A stretch of 61,214 nt of DNA from Sphingomonas sanguinis NBRC 13937 (GTDB lineage: Bacteria > Pseudomonadota > Alphaproteobacteria > Sphingomonadales > Sphingomonadaceae). Under the pieces are notes generated by a model that ran no database searches, was not told the DNA's origin, and saw nothing but the letters and a program-made list of their open reading frames with translations. The DNA lies in NCBI RefSeq assembly GCF_001591005.1, contig NZ_BCTY01000018.1:1-61214 (forward strand), written 5' to 3'. The position numbers were made by a program, and so were the translations under genes. Of the stretch, positions 54,987 through 61,214 are shown one piece after another (within the stretch, counting starts at the first letter, position 1; each line of letters starts with the position of its first letter).

Positions 54987-55619
54987 TCAGTTTCGGCCCG
55001 AACGCCTCTGCGGGTCGTTGAAACGGAACGCTTTATCGTCGACCGGTACGCCGAATCGCTGGTTCGACAAGCGGATCGTCGTGCGGTTGTTCTGGCTGTC
55101 GAGCGCGACCCAGCCCTGCATCATCAACCCGCCCGGCGCGGAGGCGTCGCGGGCGAAGACCAGGGTGATCTTGCCATATTCGGGGTGCTTGGGATCGTTC
55201 GCCTCGACCGAGACCAGGCGCGAATCGGCGCTGGGCACGACCTTGGCATAGCGGGAAATGTCGCGAGTCGGGTCGAGCAACACGCCTAGCGGTGAGTTCT
55301 TGATCGGCCAGCGCTGCTTCTGCCCGACCGAATAGTCGAGGAACCACAGACTGCCGCCATCCGCGACGATCAGCAGCGGTACGCCCTTTTCATATTGGAA
55401 GCGGATCTTGCCCGGCTTCTTCATGGTCAGCGTGCCGGTCAGCACCTTGCCCGCCCGGTCCTGCTGAGTGAAGTCGGCGGTCATCGTCTGCACCGATTGC
55501 AGGTGACGCTGCACCGCCGCCAGGTCGCCGCTCGCCTGGGCCATGACGGGGACGGGGGCGGCGACCATCGCCATGGCGGTCGGCGCCATCAGGGCGGTCG
55601 CCATCATCGAACGGATCAT
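54987..55619 (-). CDS. lolA: Outer membrane lipoprotein carrier LolA
   Basis: A 210-residue periplasmic carrier that moves lipoproteins from LolCDE to the outer membrane. A signal peptide ends near VPVMAQ. The half-barrel contains TADFTQQDRAGKVLTGTL, KPGKIRFQYEKG and ADGGSLWFLDY, all typical. AAAGGAG precedes the ATG at 55619; the longer frame upstream is not conserved. LolB is not seen nearby. Confidence 0.93.
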   Translation of the reverse strand: MIRSMMATALMAPTAMAMVAAPVPVMAQASGDLAAVQRHLQSVQTMTADFTQQDRAGKVLTGTLTMKKPGKIRFQYEKGVPLLIVADGGSLWFLDYSVGQKQRWPIKNSPLGVLLDPTRDISRYAKVVPSADSRLVSVEANDPKHPEYGKITLVFARDASAPGGLMMQGWVALDSQNNRTTIRLSNQRFGVPVDDKAFRFNDPQRRSGRN

Positions 55620-55684
55620 ATCAAACTCCTTTGGCGCGCCTGTCCTTGCGCGCCGCCTATTGAACGGGTCGTGAATCGCGCATG

Positions 55685-57085
55685 TTACAGGGTGAAGGCG
55701 GCCTTCAGCCCGACGATGGTGACGTCCTCGGCCTCCGAATAGCCGCCGGGATGGTGGACGAACTGCACATTGGGTCGCATCTCCAGCCATTCGGCGGGGT
55801 GGATGCTGTAATAGACTTCCGCTGCATATTCGGAGCCCTGCACGGCGGGCCGCGTCGGATCGAGTCGCTGGCCGTCCGCCACCCGGTTGTTCACATGGGT
55901 GCGCGCCACGCCGAACCCCAGCACGTCGCCCGGCACGGCGGGGACTAGCCCCTTATAGAATAGGCCGGCGGCGACCTGGTTGTCGGTGACGCTGGTCGCG
56001 CGGTCGGCCTGGGTCGCGTTCAGGAAGACGCTGAGGCCGTTTTCAGCTTTGCCATCCTTTGTCTCGCCGGTCAGCTGCTGCTGGATGTTGACGTACACGC
56101 CGTAGCGGCTGCTGCGCTCCAGCGGGGCCAGGCCGGTGATCGCGATGGGACGGCGGTTGACGTCGAGGAACACGTCCGCCGCATCCGCCGTCGCGACCCA
56201 GCCGCCCAGCTTGTACGACCCGATCCGCCCGGCGCTGGCATTATTGATCCAGCCCACCTCGGCCGGGACCAGCACGCCTGTCGCGCCCTTGAAGTGGCCG
56301 ATGAAGAAATCATTGTCGAGGTTGCGCGGGTTGATCTCGTACACCGCGCCCTGGACATACAGGTCGTCGCGCGGTTCGTAGCGCAGCCGTGCGCCCCACT
56401 GGCTGACCGGCCAGTTCTGCCAATAGTCGCCGACCAGATTGCCGGGCTGTGCGCCGCAGAAGCTGAGGTTCATGAAGTGGCAGGAGAAGATGGCGAAGTC
56501 CTCGCCCGGATTGGTGCGACCCAGCTTCAGCTCGAACCGCTCACCGATCCGCTGTTCGTACCAGAATTGGGTGAGGCGTAGCGTCTGGCCGCGGCCATAG
56601 ACCTCCTGCACCTGTTGCAGCGTGCCCAGATTGGCATCGTCGCTGAGGTTGCGGCCCCGGCGATAGGTGAGGGTCGCCTGAAACGCGCCGCCCTTCAGCC
56701 CGAAGACTTTTTCCAGATCGAACAAGGCGCCCGCGTCGAACTGGCCGGTCTCGCGGAACAGGGTCTTGCGGCCACCGGTGATATTGGCGGCGCTTTCCGA
56801 GGCATAGCGCGCGGTGACGGTGATGCCGCGCTCGTTCAGGCGGGTGCGAATCTTGTGCCAGTCGCCGATGATGCCGGGCGGCGGCGTCCGCCGCGTATCG
56901 GCGGTGATCGCGGAGGGCGCGCTGTCCGACGGGCGGACGGGCAGGCGCCGTGTGGGTGGCCGCTGCGTATCGCCCTCCGCACTGGTCGGCGCGGCGCGGG
57001 CAGCGGTGGGGACGGGATCGGTCGTCTGTTGCGGGGAAAAGGGGGCCGCCAGCAGCAAGGGTGCCCAGCCCCAGATCATCGCCAT
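55685..57085 (-). CDS. OprB-family carbohydrate porin
   Basis: A 466-residue outer-membrane porin of the OprB/RpfN carbohydrate-selective type. A short signal peptide is followed by a proline- and threonine-rich linker (about 20-70) and a 16-strand barrel with the family segments GGAFQATLTYRRGRNLSD, KLGRTNPGEDFA and YGVYVNIQQQLTGE. It ends in KAAFTL. It should let sugars diffuse through the outer membrane, which could feed the PQQ dehydrogenase. ATG 57085 and GTG 57088 are both possible; AGGGGG is better spaced for the ATG. Confidence 0.88.
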   Translation of the reverse strand: MAMIWGWAPLLLAAPFSPQQTTDPVPTAARAAPTSAEGDTQRPPTRRLPVRPSDSAPSAITADTRRTPPPGIIGDWHKIRTRLNERGITVTARYASESAANITGGRKTLFRETGQFDAGALFDLEKVFGLKGGAFQATLTYRRGRNLSDDANLGTLQQVQEVYGRGQTLRLTQFWYEQRIGERFELKLGRTNPGEDFAIFSCHFMNLSFCGAQPGNLVGDYWQNWPVSQWGARLRYEPRDDLYVQGAVYEINPRNLDNDFFIGHFKGATGVLVPAEVGWINNASAGRIGSYKLGGWVATADAADVFLDVNRRPIAITGLAPLERSSRYGVYVNIQQQLTGETKDGKAENGLSVFLNATQADRATSVTDNQVAAGLFYKGLVPAVPGDVLGFGVARTHVNNRVADGQRLDPTRPAVQGSEYAAEVYYSIHPAEWLEMRPNVQFVHHPGGYSEAEDVTIVGLKAAFTL

Positions 57086-57210
57086 CACACCAACCCCCTG
57101 TTTGCCCGAGACTTATCGTTGCGCAGGGCAAACGACCGGACGGGGAAAAGGTGCCGTAAACGTCAAGCGATCGTCATCGACCCGCCAGCGTGGCGGAAAG
57201 GCCCGATGCT

Positions 57211-57588
57211 TCAGGCCTTCTCCAACGTGCATTGAAGCGGATGCTGGTTCGCGCGGGCGAAGTCGATCACCTGCGCCACCTTGGTCTCGGCGACTTCGTA
57301 GGAGAAGACGCCGCACACGCCGACACCGCGCTGATGGACGTGCAGCATCACGCGGGTCGCATCGTCCATGCTCATGCGGAAGAAGCGTTGCAGGCACAGC
57401 ACGACGAATTCCATCGGCGTGTAATCGTCGTTCAGCATCAGCACGCGATAGGGCGTCGGCTGCTTGGTACGGGCACGGGTCCGCGTCGCGACACCCAGGC
57501 CGGTGCCGTCCTCGTCCCCATGGTCGTGACCCGGCCCATTGCCGGCCATCCCCAGGGGATGGGTGAGTAGATCGCTGTTCAGGGCCAT
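57211..57588 (-). CDS. clpS: ATP-dependent Clp protease adaptor ClpS
   Basis: A 125-residue ClpS, the N-end rule adaptor that hands substrates to ClpAP. Substrate pocket motif [14 protein letters not shown] is near residues 50-63, with [11 protein letters not shown] near 84. The first 40 residues are a His/Asp-rich extension ([13 protein letters not shown]) not found in E. coli. The ATG at 57588 lacks a clear ribosome-binding site, so an alternative start inside the extension is possible. clpA is not adjacent. Confidence 0.9.
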   Translation of the reverse strand: MALNSDLLTHPLGMAGNGPGHDHGDEDGTGLGVATRTRARTKQPTPYRVLMLNDDYTPMEFVVLCLQRFFRMSMDDATRVMLHVHQRGVGVCGVFSYEVAETKVAQVIDFARANQHPLQCTLEKA

Positions 57589-57682
57589 GATGATGTAAAA
57601 TATGGCATGGCGGGGGGTGGGCACAAGCCCTTGGAGACAGAGGCGATCGGATAAATCGGGACGGGTCGGGGATGGACACCCG

Positions 57683-57821
57683 TTCCTCCCCTGCAAGGGG
57701 AGGTGGCAGGGCGAAGCCCTGACGGAGGGGTGTCCCGATTGGAAAGGTAAGGCTGTTCTCGCGAGTGGTGACACCCCTCCACCATGCTACGCATGGTCCC
57801 CCTCCCCTTGCAGGGGAGGAA
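57683..57821. repeat. Intergenic inverted-repeat element, family B
   Basis: TTCCTCCCCTGCAAGGGGAGG at the left is matched by its reverse complement at the right (57801-57821). Internal hairpins include CAGGGCGAAGCCCTG and ACCATGCTACGCATGGT. It sits between dnaE2 and clpS, close to the dnaE2 stop. Confidence 0.85.
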
Positions 57822-57839
57822 TGATCATATGGCATTGCC

Positions 57840-60800
57840 CTAATGGAAATCCCGCGACCGGGGCAGCAGGCGGACGTCGCGGGGGTGGACCCCGCGCTGG
57901 GCGACGGGCCCGCGCGGATCGTGCGAGCGGGTGGGCGCGGCGGGGACGTCCTCCAGCCGGGCCAGCATCGTGCTGCGATCCTCTACGCCCACCGTCATGA
58001 CATGGACGACGCCCTCCTCGCTCCGCTGCACGACGCCGTGGATCAGCATCAGCCGCGCCGCCATGACGCTGCGCCGGTTCGCCTCGAAATCGCGCGCCCA
58101 GAGCAGCGCGTTGACGATGCCGGTCTCGTCCTCGATCGTCACGAAGATCGCATTGCCCTTGCCCGGCCGTTGGCGGACCAGCACCACCCCCGCCACCTTC
58201 ACCCGCCGTCCGTCGCGCAAGCGCATCACATCGGCGGCGGACAGCACTCCCTCCGCCGCCAGTTCGGCGCGCAGGAACGCCATGGGATGGCCCTTCAGCG
58301 ACAGGCGGGTGGCGCGGTAATCGGCGGTCACCTGTTCGGACGGCGACATGGGCGGCAGCGTCACCGGTGGCTCGGCGGCCATTTCGGGGGCCTCCATCGC
58401 GGCGAAGAGCGGCAGTTGCGCCGACTTCATCCGCCGCGCCTCCCACTGCCCCTCGCGCCGCCCGCGCCCCAGCGAGCGATAGGCGTCGCTCTGCGCCAGC
58501 AGGTCGAGTGCCCGGCGGGGAAGGTGGGCGCGAATCGCAACCGACTCGATGCTGTCATAGGGTGCGTGGTCGGCGATGGCCTTGCCCCACTCCTCGCGGA
58601 ACCCGTCGACTTGGCGAAAGCCCAGCCGCAGCGCGAAGGCGCCGTCGCTACGGGCCTCCAGCCGGTTGTCCCAGCCGCTGTGATTCACATCGACCGGCCG
58701 CACCTCGACCTGGCCATTCTCGCGGGCGTCGCGGACGAGCTGGGCAGGGGCATAGAATCCCATCGGCTGGGCGTTCAGCAGTGCGCAGGTGAAGATCGCG
58801 GGCTGATGGCACTTCAGCCAGGCCGAGACATAGACCAGCCGCGCAAAGGACAGCGCATGGCTTTCGGGAAAGCCATAGGAGCCGAACCCCTCGATCTGCT
58901 TGAAGCAGCGTTCGGCGAACTCGGGTTCGTAACCGCGGCGGACCATGCCGCCGACCATCTTCTCACGAAAACCCTGGATGGTGCCGACATTGCGGAACGT
59001 CGCCATCGCGCGGCGCAGGCCATTGGCTTCGTCGGGGGTGAATTTGGCGGCGACGATGGCCAGTTTCATCGCCTGTTCCTGGAACAGGGGCACGCCATAG
59101 GTGTCCTTCAGGATGGTCTTCAACTCGTCCGCATCCCCCTCCGAGGGATGGGGAGAGGGATATTCGACCTTCTCCTTCTCCCCCCGGCGACGCAGATAGG
59201 GGTGCACCATGTCGCCCTCGATGGGCCCCGGCCGCACGATCGCGACCTGTACGACCAGATCATAGAATCGCTTCGGCTTCAGCCGGGGCAGCATGTTGAT
59301 CTGCGCCCGGCTCTCCACCTGGAACACACCGATGCTGTCGCCCTTTTGCAGCATCTTGTAGACACGCTCGTCCTCGTCCTGCGCCAGCGTGTCGAGATCG
59401 GGGCGGGCCATGCCGTTCGCCGCCATCAGGTCGAACGCCTTGCGGATGCAGGTCAGCATTCCCAGCGCCAATATGTCGACCTTCATGATCTTCAGCTCGT
59501 CGATATCGTCCTTGTCCCATTCGATGAAGGTCCGCCCCTCCATCGCGCCGTTATGGATCGGCACGGTCTCGTCGAGCCGTCCTTGCGTCAGCACGAAGCC
59601 GCCGACATGCTGCGACAAGTGGCGCGGGGCGCCCAGCAGCCGGTCGACCAGGGTGCGTAGCCGCGCAATCTCGGGATTGTCGGGGGAAAAGCCGGTTTCG
59701 TGGAACCGCTTCTCCTCGAACTGCTTGGAAAAGCTGCCCCAGACGGTGCTGGTCAGCCGCTGGGTCACATCCTCGCTCAGCCCCAGGGCGCGGCCGACCT
59801 CGCGCACCGTGCTGCGCGGGCGATAATGGATGACGGTCGCGGCGATGGCGGCGCGGTGGCGGCCATAGCGGCCATAGATATACTGGATCACCTCTTCGCG
59901 CCGCTCATGCTCGAAGTCGATGTCGATATCGGGCGGCTCCTTGCGTTCGGTCGACACGAAGCGGGAAAAGAGCAGGTCGTGCTTGGTCGGATCGACCGAG
60001 GTCACACCTAATAGCCAGCAGACCGCCGAATTGGCCGCCGAGCCCCGACCCTGGCAGAGAATGGGCTGCGGCCGACTGCGCGCGAACCGCACCACGTCGT
60101 GTACGGTCAGGAAATAATGGGCATAGTCGCATTCGCGGATGAGGGTCAGTTCCTCGGCAAGCGTAGCCTGTAGCTTGCCGGGCACACCATCGGGAAAGCG
60201 CGCCGCCGCCTCCCGCCGCACCAGTTCCTCCAGCCAGTCCTGCGCCTCCCACCCCTCGGGCACCGGCTCATGCGGATAGTCATAGGACAGGTGGTCCAGC
60301 CGGAAGGTGATGCGGTCGAGAATCGCCACGCTCTCCTCCACCGCCCCCGGCCGGTCGGCGAACAGCCGCGCCATTTCGGCGGCGGGCTTCAGATGGCGTT
60401 CGGCATTGGCCGCCAACCGCCGCCCGCCGGTGCGGATGGTCAGCCCCTCGCGGATGCAGGTCAGTATATCCTGTACCGGTCGGTCTGCGGGCGCGGCGAA
60501 CAGCGCGTCGGTGGTGGCGAGCAGCGGCACGCCCCGTGTCTCGGCCAGGGCGGCATGGGCCATCAGCCGCCGCCGGTCCGCCCCCGATCGCGGCATGGTC
60601 ACGCCCAGCCAGACCCGCCCCGGCGCCACCGTCACCAGCCGGTCGAGCGTCGCCGCCAGTCCCGGATCGGCGCGCTGCGGCGGCAGCATCGCGTCCGTCA
60701 TCGGCTCGCAGGGCCTTGCCGAGGATTCGGGTAACGCGATCAGCAGCAAGTCCTCGGCATGGCGGATCAGGTCGCCCAGCCCCAGGATGCAGCCACCTTT

Positions 60801-61133
60801 CCGCGCCCGCTTGTTGCCCAACGTCAGCAATCGGGTCAGCCGGCCCCAGCCGGTGCGATCAATCGGATAGGCGACGATGTCCGGCGTGCCATCGGCAAAG
60901 ATGAGACGCGCGCCAACGACCAGCTCAAACGGCTGCATCCGGTCCCCGAGCTTTTCGCGGATTTCCCGCAACGCCCGGTAGGCCCGCACCACCCCCGCCA
61001 CCGTGTTGCGGTCGGCAATGCCAATTCCGTCCAGCCCCAGAACGATCGCCTGCTGAACCATCGCTTCCGCCGAGCTTGCGCCGTCGAGGAAGGAATAATG
61101 CGTCGCCGCGACCAGTTCGGCGAAGTCGGACAT
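57840..61133 (-). CDS. dnaE2: Error-prone DNA polymerase DnaE2 (ImuC)
   Basis: A 1097-residue C-family polymerase for translesion synthesis after DNA damage. The PHP domain (1-280, opening VAATHYSFLDGASSAEAMV) is followed by the palm with the catalytic Asp triad in PPDIDIDFEHERREE near 410 and VDILALGMLTCIRKAF near 550. A C-terminal OB fold includes VKVAGVVLVRQRPGKGNAIF near 1000. Both PHP and palm motifs look intact. It is normally encoded with imuA and imuB under LexA control; those would lie beyond the right window edge. The start MSDFAELV at 61133 is followed upstream by a repeat. Confidence 0.95.
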   Translation of the reverse strand: MSDFAELVAATHYSFLDGASSAEAMVQQAIVLGLDGIGIADRNTVAGVVRAYRALREIREKLGDRMQPFELVVGARLIFADGTPDIVAYPIDRTGWGRLTRLLTLGNKRARKGGCILGLGDLIRHAEDLLLIALPESSARPCEPMTDAMLPPQRADPGLAATLDRLVTVAPGRVWLGVTMPRSGADRRRLMAHAALAETRGVPLLATTDALFAAPADRPVQDILTCIREGLTIRTGGRRLAANAERHLKPAAEMARLFADRPGAVEESVAILDRITFRLDHLSYDYPHEPVPEGWEAQDWLEELVRREAAARFPDGVPGKLQATLAEELTLIRECDYAHYFLTVHDVVRFARSRPQPILCQGRGSAANSAVCWLLGVTSVDPTKHDLLFSRFVSTERKEPPDIDIDFEHERREEVIQYIYGRYGRHRAAIAATVIHYRPRSTVREVGRALGLSEDVTQRLTSTVWGSFSKQFEEKRFHETGFSPDNPEIARLRTLVDRLLGAPRHLSQHVGGFVLTQGRLDETVPIHNGAMEGRTFIEWDKDDIDELKIMKVDILALGMLTCIRKAFDLMAANGMARPDLDTLAQDEDERVYKMLQKGDSIGVFQVESRAQINMLPRLKPKRFYDLVVQVAIVRPGPIEGDMVHPYLRRRGEKEKVEYPSPHPSEGDADELKTILKDTYGVPLFQEQAMKLAIVAAKFTPDEANGLRRAMATFRNVGTIQGFREKMVGGMVRRGYEPEFAERCFKQIEGFGSYGFPESHALSFARLVYVSAWLKCHQPAIFTCALLNAQPMGFYAPAQLVRDARENGQVEVRPVDVNHSGWDNRLEARSDGAFALRLGFRQVDGFREEWGKAIADHAPYDSIESVAIRAHLPRRALDLLAQSDAYRSLGRGRREGQWEARRMKSAQLPLFAAMEAPEMAAEPPVTLPPMSPSEQVTADYRATRLSLKGHPMAFLRAELAAEGVLSAADVMRLRDGRRVKVAGVVLVRQRPGKGNAIFVTIEDETGIVNALLWARDFEANRRSVMAARLMLIHGVVQRSEEGVVHVMTVGVEDRSTMLARLEDVPAAPTRSHDPRGPVAQRGVHPRDVRLLPRSRDFH

Positions 61134-61135
61134 TT

Positions 61136-61188
61136 ACTCCTCCCCGGTACGGGGAGGGGGACCATGCGCAGCATGGTGGAGGGGGCGT
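61136..61188. repeat. Intergenic inverted-repeat element, family B (cut by window edge)
   Basis: CTCCTCCCCGGTACGGGGAGG followed by ACCATGCGCAGCATGGT matches the family B pattern. It lies 3 nt upstream of dnaE2. The element may continue past 61214. Confidence 0.7.
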
Positions 61189-61214
61189 GCCGCAAGGGAC
61201 GTACCCAGAGGCAC

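Noticed and set aside
59128..59175. Repeat-like CCCTCCGAGGGATGGGGAGAGGG inside dnaE2, suspected insertion
   Set aside because: It is in frame and encodes YPSPHPSEGDADELK, which fits the family loop before GVPLFQEQAM.

Overview
The window looks like chromosomal DNA of a sphingomonad (Alphaproteobacteria, Sphingomonas-like). The sequence is GC-rich. It carries the alphaproteobacterial cluster Suv3-like helicase / S4 protein / FdxA / CarD, a class I lysyl-tRNA synthetase, DUF1491, DUF6489 and DUF3576 proteins, MmcB with an alphaproteobacterial LexA box, and a TonB receptor paired with a tryptophan-halogenase-like flavoprotein. No tRNA, rRNA, CRISPR array, transposase or phage gene was seen. Start codons were chosen from Shine-Dalgarno spacing, signal peptides and family length.

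Layout. 1-4.7 kb: 3' end of the helicase gene, S4 protein, fdxA, carD and two tandem head-GIN-domain (DUF2807) secreted proteins. 4.65-8.1 kb: an alpha/beta hydrolase and a membrane PQQ dehydrogenase, divergently transcribed. 8.3-20.7 kb: a carbohydrate locus with secreted GH43, GH51, GH2, a halogenase-like protein and a TonB receptor on the minus strand, and a GH30 divergent on the plus strand; together they suggest arabinogalactan use. 20.7-27.6 kb: minus-strand housekeeping genes (mmcB, sleB, DUF1491, thioesterase, ptsN, hpf, dnaQ, coaE, aroE, maf, ppsR). 27.57-27.9 kb: the probable chromosomal origin, between ppsR and hemE, with DnaA boxes and twelve GANTC sites. 27.9-30.9 kb: hemE, hemJ, rho. 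31.1-39.2 kb: bamE, a cytochrome bc1 chaperone, DUF177, sixA, a DinG-like helicase, lysK, a dienelactone hydrolase and DUF6489. 39.2-44.7 kb: mnmE, mnmG, rsmG, parA, parB. 44.8-49.3 kb: holA, lptE, leuS, DUF3576. 49.5-61.1 kb: a putative beta-barrel protein, a small secreted protein, a ThiE-like protein, YggS, a HAD phosphatase, ribA, xth, lolA, an OprB porin, clpS and dnaE2.

How it works together. The middle of the window reads as the replication and segregation centre of the chromosome: a candidate oriC at 27.6-27.9 kb, three parS-type palindromes at 36.41, 40.50 and 42.95 kb, and parAB at 43.0-44.7 kb. Genes on each side of the candidate oriC run away from it. The carbohydrate locus gives outer-membrane uptake plus secreted debranching and backbone-cleaving enzymes, but no inner-membrane transporter, regulator or arabinose catabolic gene lies next to it. 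Several families of GC-rich inverted-repeat elements sit in intergenic regions, usually just after stop codons.
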